A stretch of DNA of 34,410 nt from NCBI RefSeq assembly GCF_000281045.1, contig NW_008246101.1, forward strand, positions 208,207-242,616, read 5' to 3'. Each line of letters starts with the position of its first letter. The stretch's first letter is position 1. Shown one piece after another: positions 9,330-17,979 of this stretch. A program made the position numbers and the translations under genes. Source of the stretch: Saprolegnia diclina VS20 (lineage: Eukaryota; Oomycota; Saprolegniomycetes; Saprolegniales; Saprolegniaceae). The notes beneath the pieces are model-generated. The model was given only the letters and a program-made list of their open reading frames with translations. It was not told the DNA's origin and ran no database searches.

Positions 9330-12065
9330 ATGGACGACGCAGAAGACCTCGAAGCCGAGCTGCAGCGGCAGCTGCAGGACGTGGCCATCGACGACGATGA
9401 GGAGGACGAGGAAGACGAGAACGATGGGGATCGACCAGTGTACGAGCGCAAGTCGCTCGACGAGCTCCTCGCCAGGTACATCATGGACGGCGACGACGAC
9501 GATCCATGCTGATGTGGTTGTAGCTTACAAGACGAGATGCATGGGACCAGTGCGAGTCCCATGTGGACGGCGTTTGCAGAGGCAACAAGGGCCGCAGACG
9601 TGGCGCTGCTCTCGGCCGTCGAGACGGACCTCGCCGACTTGGACTTGTACGACGTTCGCAGCGCCATCGAGGTCGACCCGCGATCGGTAGCGACGACGCC
9701 AAACGACATGCCCCTCCCACCGACGCCAACTCCGAACGTGACGCTGGCTTCCAACGGCGCTGCGGCGCCGGTCCCCGAGGAGGCTTCGCTGGCAACGGAG
9801 GACGAGGCCAGCGTGAGCTACTGCCACGCCCATTGCGAGCCATCGTGCGATGCAGTGTGCTTGGCCCACTGCGCTCTAGTCATGTGCTCCTATTACTCGA
9901 GTAGCGCAGCAGCCGCAGCGGCCCGGCACGCAGCCTCAATGGCCGAAGACGAGGTCTTCTGGTCGCTCTCCCAGCAGTCGGTCCAGGCCATCGCCATCGC
10001 TGCTCGCGTGCCCACCGTGCTAACCGAGTCGCCATCTGACGCTCTACCTGCAAACAACGTCGACGCAGCGGCCGTCATCGGTAGCCCGACAAAGCTCGAC
10101 CATGAGGCCCGCTGTGAAGCCATCGAGCGCAAGCACCGAGAGCGCGTTGCAGCGATGGAAGCCGAGCGAGCGGCGGCCGACGCCGCGTACGAAGCCCAGC
10201 AGCGCGAACTTGAGCGCGAGATATCCTTTCTCCTTCCCGCTCTGCGTACTCGTCTACTCGTCATGGTTTCCAGCGACATGTAGCGTACGTCATCGCCGCC
10301 GAGACCCGACGGCTGGCCAAGCAGCGCCGCGACGAAGCGCGGCAGCGCGCCGAAGACGCTCTCCGCGCCGAGCAAGCCGCACACGACCGCCGCCTCGCCG
10401 ACGAAGCGCGCCGCCTCGACGAAGAGCATCAGGCTTTTCGCGAAGACCGCCGCAGTCGCGCGATACACATTGCGATCGCGCGCAATGAGCGTCTCGCCAT
10501 CGAGGGCGCCCGCGCGACCAACGAGCGCTCGCTCATGGGCGCCGAAGACGCTGCATCGATGGCGTTGGCACAAGCGCTCGTGGCCGTCGCCGCCTGGATG
10601 CGCAATGTCGATCGATCCCGGACCGAAGAGCGCGCCATGGCCGCCGCCGAAGCCATCGAGCGAGCCCGAGAGGCGGCTGTCGCCGAGGCAGATAGGATAG
10701 CACGCGAGCGAGAGCGGCGCGAGGCGTTGCGGCGCGAGCGTTTGGAAGAAGAAGCGCGTCGCGAGGCCGCCATCCAGGCTGTCCTCGCCCAAGAGGCGGC
10801 GGCGCGGGCGGCTCTCAAGAAGCAAGCGCTCGAAAAAGAAGCGGCCGAGCGACGCTTGTTGGCGCAGCGGGAGGAAGACTGCCGGCGCAAGCGCCTCGCC
10901 GACGAGCAGCGACAACGCACTGCGCTGGAGCGCGTCGAGGCGGTGCGGCGCGAAGCACAAGCCCGTGACGCAGCCGAGAAGGAACGGCAGCGCGAGGCTC
11001 AGATGCGCGAGGAAGAGCGCCAGCGGCAGGACGAGCGAGCGCGGCGGCAGCGCGAGGCCGCCCGACGTCAGGAGACCTTCGAACAAGCGTGTATGGAGCG
11101 AACGGATCGCGAGGCCCAAGCGCGCGAAGCGGCCGACCGAGACGACGCCGCACGCTTGGCACACTATCGACGTGACACCCACGCGAGCGTCTTGCGGGAC
11201 CTTGTCGTATGGGCGCAGGTGCGCGAACACGAAGTGCGCCAACGCCACTTGTCGAGCTATCTCCTGGCGCTCGAAGACCGGCGGTCGTTCTTGCTCCGGA
11301 AGCGGTCGCGCGTCGATGCTTACGCCGGCGCGATCCTTGGTGTAGCCCACGTCTCGCGCGCTCGCTGGTGGCGTGTGTGGGTTCGCGAGTATGGAATGCA
11401 CATCGAGAGACGCGCGGCCATCTGCCTTCAACGCGCCTGGCGCCGGTGGCAGCACTTTCGTCGACACGCCGCCGCCCGCGTCCAGTCGGCGTTCCGAGGC
11501 TTCCATCTCCGGCGCAAGCTTGCGTCCGCCCTCGAGCTCGCCAAGGTACAGTGTTGTCATCGTCGCTTGGCGTTCATGGCACTGCTAGTTTGTCGACGAC
11601 GATGACTTTGACTACGACCAAGTCGACGTCGATGCATTCCTTGGGCCAGTGGACGACTTCGACCTTGACGAGGAACCGCCGCCGAGGCCTCGCGTCGGCT
11701 GGGAAGCCACGCCCGAGACCGAGTCCGACCAAGGGACCAGCGTGGCTTTGCCCGACGCCGCCCCAACAGCGTACCCGGTCATCGACAACCAGCGACGAGA
11801 CGACGAAGGTGAGGATCAAGCGGTCGTTGCTCCGCTGCCTTTGCCCGCGCCTCCCGAAAGCACCGCCTCCAAGCTCTACCAGCGCATGCAGAAGGCTGTC
11901 AAGATGCACCGACCAAAGCTGGCGCGCAACCCGCCACCGAAAAAAGCTCAAGTCGACGACGTATCGCAGAGCGTCACGTGGTCGACGAGCGGCAAGAAGG
12001 CCAAGAAGGTCAACGTACCGTCGCTCGTCGAGCGGCTGCGGCGAACGACCGCGGCCTCCCGATAG
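9330..12065 (+). CDS. IQ-motif coiled-coil protein with a cysteine ladder
   Basis: Exons 9330-9475, 9524-10245, 10284-11545 and 11589-12065 give 868 aa in one frame. The introns are 48, 38 and 43 nt, all GTAC...TAG. The first is a multiple of three but carries an in-frame TGA. Residues 1-35 are very acidic. Around residue 150 is a run CHAHCEPSCDAVCLAHC with a further Cys five residues on, that is, cysteines every fourth residue. Residues about 270-590 form a long charged coiled coil rich in Arg/Glu/Ala. Near residue 690 are two IQ-like calmodulin-binding motifs: ICLQRAWRRWQHFRR, then RVQSAFRGFHLRR. An acidic FVDDDDFDYDQVDVDAFL segment opens the last exon, and the tail is basic. The pattern suggests a calmodulin- or centrin-binding cytoskeletal or flagellar protein. 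I cannot name an orthologue. The 38-nt intron is the weakest join. Confidence 0.78.
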
Positions 12066-12175
12066 CTCGACGCAACGTAGTTAGTCGATGTTGCTACTAG
12101 TAGTCCCTTGTAGTCGTTTTTGTAGTCGATGGCCTTTTTTGCTGAGTGACCGTTTCAAGTTGCCGAACGCCGGAG
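12066..12175 (+). promoter_or_regulatory. Short intergenic region before FMP-A
   Basis: Only 110 bp separate the IQ-protein stop from the FMP-A ATG, so terminator and promoter overlap. TTGTAGTCG-like words recur (about 12107 and 12120), followed by a T-run and CGTTTCAAGTTG. No defined site can be assigned. Confidence 0.35.
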
Positions 12176-12877
12176 ATGCGACGCCTCGTGGGTCTTCTTG
12201 TCGCCTGCGCCGTCCCGATCCTCGGGCAGCTGCGCTTCATGCCCATGGTGGAGCCCATGTACGTCGCGCGGAAGCCACTGCAGTTCATGCCCCATTCGGC
12301 GGCGTCCACCTGCGCCTTGGTGAACCGCTGCGACCGGTACCGCTTCATGCCCCGCCGGACGGCCGAGATCCAGCCACGCCCAACGACGCAGCTGCCAACG
12401 GCGGCACCAACGACAGCGACGCCACGCACTATGACACCGTCGCCGGCGACAACAGCCCCAGGTGCCACGCCGCCCAATGCAACGACGATAGAGCCAACAA
12501 GTCGCCCGCCGTTGACTGGCCACCCTGTTCCGTCCAGCGGCTTCGCGACGACTGCGCCATTGTCGCCAGGCGCGACGCCTTCGTATGAGAATCGTACACC
12601 AAGTCCATCGTCCGAGTCGACCAAGCGACCCCACGACGATGCCATCGACCGTCCCAACGGTTCGCCGCCACCAGGCCCCATACCCATGAAGCCGGCGACC
12701 GACTCGTCCTTGTCGTCGGGTGCGATCGCTGGAATTGCAGTTGGCGCCACCGTCTGCGTCCTCGGCGCGGCGGCGCTGCTCTTTGTCTGGAAGAAGAAGC
12801 GCGTGAACGCGGCCAAGCACCAGGAAATCATCGACGACCACACGACAGGCAGCGGCCAGTACTTTGCGCTCTTGTAG
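12176..12877 (+). CDS. FMP-A: signal peptide, three Phe-Met-Pro motifs, Pro/Thr-rich stalk, one TM helix
   Basis: A single exon of 233 aa. Residues 1-18 are a signal peptide (MRRLVGLLVACAVPILG). Phe-Met-Pro occurs at 21-23, 37-39 and 57-59. The third is preceded by C-x5-C-x4 (CALVNRCDRYRFMP), identical in spacing to FMP-B. Residues about 65-175 are a Pro/Thr/Ser-rich stalk likely to be O-glycosylated. SSGAIAGIAVG opens a transmembrane helix at about 183-204, followed by WKKKR, QEI and a C-terminus ending GQYFALL. It is probably a type I plasma-membrane or cell-wall-facing protein. Compared with FMP-B and FMP-C it lacks the first cysteine block. I do not recognise the ectodomain. Its paralogues are at 26162-27443 and 30641-31840. 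Confidence 0.82.
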   Translation: MRRLVGLLVACAVPILGQLRFMPMVEPMYVARKPLQFMPHSAASTCALVNRCDRYRFMPRRTAEIQPRPTTQLPTAAPTTATPRTMTPSPATTAPGATPPNATTIEPTSRPPLTGHPVPSSGFATTAPLSPGATPSYENRTPSPSSESTKRPHDDAIDRPNGSPPPGPIPMKPATDSSLSSGAIAGIAVGATVCVLGAAALLFVWKKKRVNAAKHQEIIDDHTTGSGQYFALL

Positions 12878-12988
12878 ATCCATTTGTATCGAGTGCGCTC
12901 CGAATAATGACATGGTTCAATGTATGTAAGTCAAATGATCTCAGCGAGGAAGAGCCCGACGATGACCGAGTCAACTCCAGAGGAGGTC

Positions 12989-13825
12989 TCACTGCAAGTA
13001 GCGCTGAACGCGGCTGCAGTGCGTCGACTGGGCTTCCTTGAGCGCTTCCTTGAGTGACACATGCAAGGCGCGCAAGATGGCATAGTCGGTCGCCAAGGTG
13101 CGCGAAGCAACCGCGCCGTGCGCCCCAAGGGTCTCGAGCGACAGCGACAGTGCGGGCGACGCCTTGTGGTGCAGCAGGCGCGTCCCGACCTGAAGACGAA
13201 TTCATCAGCGTATGGCAGATAGCGTCGGACGCACCTCCATATCGAGGCGCCAAGAGAGATTGTGGTATGCAGGTACGTCGAGCGACGGGTTCCACGCGGT
13301 CGCAGCCTTGATCGCCTCTCGCTGGGCCTCGTAATACTACACATGGGAGCATGAGGTCGCCCAAAGCTGGCAGGTGTCGTACGGCTGCGAGCACGCCTAG
13401 ATGGTCTTGCGACAGGCGCAGCTCCGTCAGTGACGTGACAAGCTCTTGGACAGAGCTGCCTCGCTAGAGCATACATGAGGGTGGTGGCGGCGACTGTCCA
13501 TGGCACCTTGGCGGCGTCGGCGAGAATGACGCACAGGCTCGCCGTGGCTTTCTCCAAGTCGATCGCGCTCCATCCGTACTGCGCTATACAAGGCGTGAGC
13601 AATGCAAGGCGTGTACAACGGCGTACAGGCATGACGCGTGAGCTTGCGCTTGAGCTTCTTCTCGGCCGTCGCTGGCGCCGCAACAAGAGGCAGCATGCTG
13701 CAAAACTCTTCGAGCTCTAGCCATTCTCAACGATCACCCACCGTCGTCAGCGCGAGCGTCGTACGCTGGGCCGTGAGCGTCGCGAGGGTAGCGGCGCCAT
13801 CGACCAAGCCCTGATGCAGCCCCAT
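12989..13825 (-). CDS. COMMD2: COMM domain-containing protein 2 (COMMD2) homologue, six exons
   Basis: Exons on the minus strand are 13825-13765, 13716-13627, 13583-13507, 13463-13383, 13336-13235 and 13189-12989. They give 203 aa, close to the roughly 199 aa of animal COMMD2. The five introns are 43-48 nt with GT...TAG (GTCTTCAG for the last). The C-terminal COMM domain is clear: PAYHNLSWRLDMEVGTRLL, then ATDYAILRALHVSLKEALKE and the terminal THCSRVQRYLQ, which mirrors the NHCRRVVRNIK ending known for COMMD2. The N-terminal helical domain (LTAQQLEEFCSMLPLV) also fits. COMMD proteins form the ten-subunit ring of the Commander complex, which recycles membrane proteins from endosomes. Its presence implies that the other subunits occur elsewhere in the genome. 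It is convergent with FMP-A, 111 bp apart. Confidence 0.88.
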
Positions 13826-14107
13826 GTTGGCGAGATCCTTTGTCACACCGTCAACCGGCCCTTGTAGCGTACATTCTACATAGTCCGTACAATGGCATTT
13901 CTTGCCGACGCGACCGTATACCGTACGCTATAAGCACTCTATACCGTATGCAGTTGTTGCTAACCGACAATATCGTACTTAAACGAGCACCTCGACCGGT
14001 TGACGTCAAGTGCGCCTGCATACAAACGCTGCATCTCGGTGGCGCACTTTATCGGACGCTACCGCTGGGGCGTCTGCTCCATATATTTTCGAGCGGCCCA
14101 AGACGAG
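13826..14107. promoter_or_regulatory. Divergent promoter of COMMD2 and NDUFA13
   Basis: This 282-bp region contains a direct repeat TATACCGTACG (13917-13927) / TATACCGTATG (13940-13950), 23 bp apart. It also contains TTGCTAACCGACAA (13957-13970), the reverse complement of the TGTCGGTTAG word seen before the sulfotransferase and RBM42 genes. CATATATTTTCG lies about 20 bp upstream of the NDUFA13 start. Confidence 0.4.
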
Positions 14108-14494
14108 ATGGCGACCCCGAACTTCGGCCGAGCGGTCCAGGACATGCCCCCGGCGGGCGGCTTCAAGGCGCCCAACTTTGCCCGCGCCGTGCCCGTGACC
14201 CGCGGCCCGCCTGGCTGGGCCATGTTCGCCGGCTGCGCGGCCATCGTGACCTTTGGCTTCTACGTCGTGGGCCAGACCAACCAGGAGATCCGTGCGATGC
14301 GCAAGGAGCAGCGCGAGCGCCGCGTGGCCATGCTGCCGTTCTTGCAGGCCGAGGAAGACGCCGAGTACCTCCACATCGAAGCGCACTACTTGGACCAGGA
14401 GAAGGAGCGCATGAAGAACGTGCCGGGCTGGAAGGTCGGCGAGTCGCCGTACCACAGCAACACGTGGAAGGTGCCGGTCTGGGCACAAAAGTAA
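14108..14494 (+). CDS. NDUFA13: NADH dehydrogenase (complex I) subunit NDUFA13 / GRIM-19
   Basis: A single exon of 128 aa. The ATG at 14108 gives MATPNFGRAVQDMPPAGGF, where QDMPPxGG is the family's N-terminal hallmark. One transmembrane helix follows (GWAMFAGCAAIVTFGFYVVG), then a charged helix (EIRAMRKEQRERRVAMLPFLQAEED). The conserved terminal block is MKNVPGWKVGESPYHSNTW, where VPxWKVGES is diagnostic. The protein is an accessory subunit of complex I in the mitochondrial inner membrane, with the helix spanning the membrane and most of the mass on one side. No presequence is needed in this family. The frame is open upstream of the ATG, but this start gives the standard N-terminus. Confidence 0.95.
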   Translation: MATPNFGRAVQDMPPAGGFKAPNFARAVPVTRGPPGWAMFAGCAAIVTFGFYVVGQTNQEIRAMRKEQRERRVAMLPFLQAEEDAEYLHIEAHYLDQEKERMKNVPGWKVGESPYHSNTWKVPVWAQK

Positions 14495-14572
14495 AACACG
14501 GCTACCGAGTATACAAGGAACAACGAGGCTTGTATGTGGCGCTAACCGCAAGAAGAATGCACAATCTGTTGT

Positions 14573-16356
14573 CTACGCCTCGTCTTGGTCGCCAAAGAGC
14601 TCGGCGAGCACGTCGTAGTTGATGTTCTTGGACTTGGCGCGCTGCTTCACCTGCAGTTTCTACGTCGACCGCATGAGCACGCGCGGTACGACGGTCGACG
14701 TACATAAATAGCGTGGGCGCCAGTGTCGGGCGCCGGGACGTCGTCGTCGGCCTTGACCTTCTTCGGGCGCTTCCGTTTGACCGCCGGTGCTTCCGCTAAC
14801 CGCGCCGCCTTGGCCGCCTACGCAGCGTCATGACATTGGCCACAGCACATTCCTTCGTACCTTCTTCTCGAGGTACTCGGAATGCATCGTTTCCCAAATC
14901 TTGCGCTTCGCCGCCGACTCCTTCTCCGTGAGGATGAGTGCATCGATCTCGTCGTCGTCAATCTCTGAGAGACCCGACTCGTCCGGGTCCGGGGCGCTTG
15001 CACTTCGCACCAAGCTGCTCTCCTAGAGCCAAACCGCATGAGTCGTTCGTCGCTCGCGCCAGAACTCGGTGCCACCTCGGGGGCTGCCGTCGAGGATGTC
15101 GTCGGTGGTGATTCGACGGCGCTGCCTTCGAGCTCAGCCACGCGCTCGTCGGCGGCGATGCTTGCGCCGAGCTCCGCCTCAAGTGTCTCAAAGAGCGACC
15201 GCGTCTTCTTTTGCTGCACGAGCCAGCGCTTCGAGCGGTCGCGGACCGACGTGAGGAGGAGCTCCGCCGACTGCTTCTGCGCGTGCTGCAGGAGCGTGCT
15301 GTTGGCATCGTCAAAGCCAAAGTCTTCGTCTTCGAGGAGCCCTTGGCCCGTTGAGTCGGCCGTCTCGCGCCATGTCGAGTCGATCAGCGACGTGAGCGCC
15401 TTGCCTTCGAGGAGGCCCTTGCTGGGCGCCATCTCAAGGAGGAGCGACTCCATCGTCTCCTTCTCGCGGTTGCGCGTAAAGGCGGGCGGGTCGCACTCGA
15501 GCAGCTTGATTTCCACTTTGCCCATTTGGTCAAACGTGAGCTGCGCGGTCGGAGTCACGGCAAACTCGGCGAGGCGCTTCCGCAACGTGACTTCGCCGAT
15601 GCTCACGACCCCCGCGACGTCGGTCATGGTGCACTTGACGTTGTGGGACCGCGCAGCGATGAGAAGCGCGGCGCCGCAGATGCCAGACGGTCGCCGGCCA
15701 GTTTCCATCCAGTCGCGCTTCATGGCCGAGACGAGGCGCAGCGCCGTGATCGCAATCACATGCATTTGCGTGCCGAGGTTGAGCTGCGACGCAAAGCGGT
15801 GGATGTACAGACTCGGGTCAATGAGCGGGATGCTGAGCTGGAGGAGCCGGCAAAACTTGAGAAAGACAGCGCCGAGCTGGAAGACCGAGATTTGCAGCTT
15901 GTCGCTAAAGTCGATGAGGAGATGCGGCGACTTTTCGCGCCGGCAGACAACGTAGAGGCACGCGGTGACGATCGCCTGCCAGCGGCGGCCGTGCGTAAAG
16001 TTGCGCTGCACCGCGAGGCCAAAGAGACGGTCCGCCGACTCGACGTAGTGGTCGCCGAGCCGGAGCATGCCGGCGACTTGCTTGATGCGGCGCCGGCCGT
16101 TTGCGAGCGTCGTCGCGCGGCTTTCGCTGTCGTAGTGCTTGCCGCCGGTACCAATGTTGGTGCTCGGCTTGGAGGCGGAGCCCGAGACGAACTGGCCCAT
16201 GACCGAGTGCGCACCGCCCGACTCGGAGAACTCGACGCTCGAGACGATCGTGTTCTCCTCGACGACGGTACCGCAGCTCACGCAGACGGCCTCGCCGCTC
16301 GCGTCGTACACGTCGATCTCGGTGCATTGGCACGTCGGGCAGACCAGTCGACCCAT
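14573..16356 (-). CDS. BRF1: TFIIIB subunit BRF1 (TFIIB-related factor), four exons
   Basis: Exons are 16356-15076, 15022-14861, 14817-14704 and 14659-14573, giving 547 aa. All junctions are phase 0 and the introns are 53, 43 and 44 nt. Residues 1-30 are the zinc ribbon with Cys 6, 9, 25 and 28 (CPTC...CVSC). Two cyclin repeats follow, roughly residues 85-270 (RRIKQVAGMLRLGDHYVESA and, in repeat two, TGRRPSGICGAALLIAARSHN). After a linker, exon 2 carries the BRF1-specific homology block (SEIDDDEIDALILTEKE, WETMHSEYLEKK), which binds TBP and BDP1. Exon 4 ends in NINYDVLAELFGDQDEA, matching the conserved C-terminal end of Brf1. BRF1 recruits RNA polymerase III to tRNA and 5S genes. A CCAATCA box (minus strand, 16399-16405) lies 43 bp upstream of the start. 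Confidence 0.95.
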
Positions 16357-17187
16357 GCTGCGCTCCGGCCAAGAATCGAATCGAATGGTCTCGACTCCTG
16401 ATTGGACACGCCTTTGCCCGGCTAAATGCGCCCATCATTTTTATTTGGAATAAAAATACACTCTCCGACAGCGTTCTTTTTTGTAATTTTATTTTATGGC
16501 GCCTTTCCCGCGGCAACGGCGCCTCGGCGCAGCACGAGACGACGCGGCAAGGCCGCAAGTCGGCGTGCGGCGTAGGTCGAGTGCTGTGCTGCAGCATGCT
16601 ACGCACCCAGAAGAAGCGCGCACGAGGCCCAGGCGATGGCAGCACACTGGCGTTGACAGAAGGCCAAAGCGATACTAGTACTAGCTTGTGCCTGGCATGG
16701 CCCGCTACAGACGATGGCAACGGGCATGTCATGTGCAAGGCGCAAGGTGTCCGCTGCCATTGCGGCTATCACAGCAGCCACCAGGATGCTGAATGCAGTC
16801 CATAGCCCAGGCGGATGCAGCGATTCGCCTTGGCTGCTGGCGTCGCTTGGGGCAGCGGCGATTTGTCATCGTTGGTGCGGGTAATACAAAGGCGAGCACA
16901 CGACGCAGTGTGGCCTGCAGTGAGGTGCGAGAGCATCGACAACGGGGTCCGGTCGACACGGCGAGCAGTAGGCAGCAGCCTCTTCTTTGAGACGCCATTC
17001 ATTCATCACAGGACGGAGCAGAAGCGCATGCGATGTTAAAGATTCGTTCGTGATGTGCAATAGATGCGTTGTCAGAGGTCCCGAAAATGCAATGTGAGGG
17101 GTTTTTATCAGGCGGACGCTCTTGGGATTTGTATGGTATACTCAAATCACGTGATTTGCCAGAAAGGCTTGCCCGCCCCAAAACACG
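16357..17187. other. Divergent spacer between BRF1 and peroxiredoxin Q
   Basis: This 831-bp region contains the CCAATCA box of BRF1 and an AT-rich tract at 16436-16497. On the minus strand, about 16862-16599, a frame reads SLHPPGLWTAFSILVAAVIAAMAADTL in part and stays open for roughly 85 codons with a hydrophobic stretch, but it has a stop before any usable ATG. I could not place a TAG-type intron to supply an upstream exon. It may be a short membrane-protein gene or chance. Nothing else is recognised. Confidence 0.4.
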
Positions 17188-17827
17188 ATGACCGAGACCC
17201 GCCGCAGCAAGCGCCTCGCCAACACCGAGCCCGACGTCGTGGCCGCGCCCGCCAAGAAGGCCCGCAAGGCCGCGCCCGCCAAGAAGGCCGACCCCAAGAA
17301 GGGCAGCTCGTCGCCCAAGGTCCCGTCGCTCAAGGTCGGCGACACCATTGTCGACGTCGAGCTCAAGAACGAGAAGGACGAGCCGGTCTCAGTCCTCGAG
17401 CTCACCAAGGAGATGGGCGCGGTCTTCTTCATGTTCCCGAAGGCCAACACGCCGGGTTGCACCAAGCAGGCGTGCGGTACGCCGTCTCGACTGCGACATG
17501 TGGGAGCTAAGCGACGTCGTAGGGTTCCGTGACCACCACGACGCGTTCAAGGCCGCCGGCTACAACGTCTTTGCCCTCGCGCAGGACAACCCGACGCCGC
17601 TCACAACGTGGCAGAAGGGCCAGAAGCTGCCGTACACGCTCCTGAGCGACAAGGCCCACGCGCTCATCCAGCAGTTTGGCAGCTCCAAGGACGGCAAGAA
17701 GAAGGTGCAGCGGTCGCACGTCGTTGTCGCCAAGGGCGGTGTCATCGCCGACATGCAGCCCCAAGTGAGCCCTCAAGAGAGCGTCGACAAGGCCCTCGCC
17801 TTTTGCAAGGCGTCGGCCTCGGCGTAA
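17188..17827 (+). CDS. Peroxiredoxin Q/BCP-type (nuclear, Dot5-like) thiol peroxidase
   Basis: Exons 17188-17476 and 17523-17827 are joined across a 46-nt intron (GTACG...TAG), giving 197 aa. The N-terminal 45 residues are Lys/Ala/Pro-rich with KKARK and KKADPKK, a likely nuclear localisation signal as in yeast Dot5. The thioredoxin-fold domain follows. TPGCTKQACGFRD holds the peroxidatic Cys at residue 91 and the resolving Cys at 96 (C-x4-C), and the intron falls immediately after the second Cys. Further family blocks are NVFALAQDNPTPLTTW, LPYTLLSDKAH and QRSHVVVAKGGVI. It reduces hydroperoxides using thioredoxin. Both catalytic cysteines are intact. Confidence 0.92.
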
Positions 17828-17979
17828 GCTGCTATGTCGTTGTCGTCTCTACCTTTGCGTAACCACTCTCATGGACGTTCCTCCGCACATCTTCTTTGTC
17901 CTGCATGCTCCGCAGACGGGGTAGAGCAAGCATTATTAGCTTCGTACAAGGAAGCGAGAAGAGAGATGAGCGTCGTCGA
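17828..17979. other. Short convergent spacer
   Basis: 152 bp between the stop codons of the peroxiredoxin (+) and Ctf4 (-) genes. No clear hairpin was seen. Confidence 0.5.

Noticed and set aside
9893-11560. 555-codon minus-strand open frame opposite the IQ protein
   Set aside because: It is a mirror of a GC-rich coiled coil (Leu/Arg/Ala-rich), with no recognisable domain; the plus-strand coding is confirmed by IQ motifs and splice sites.
12097-12913. Minus-strand frames opposite FMP-A
   Set aside because: Shadow of a Pro/Thr-rich coding strand; no consistent signal, while the plus strand has signal peptide, motifs and TM helix.
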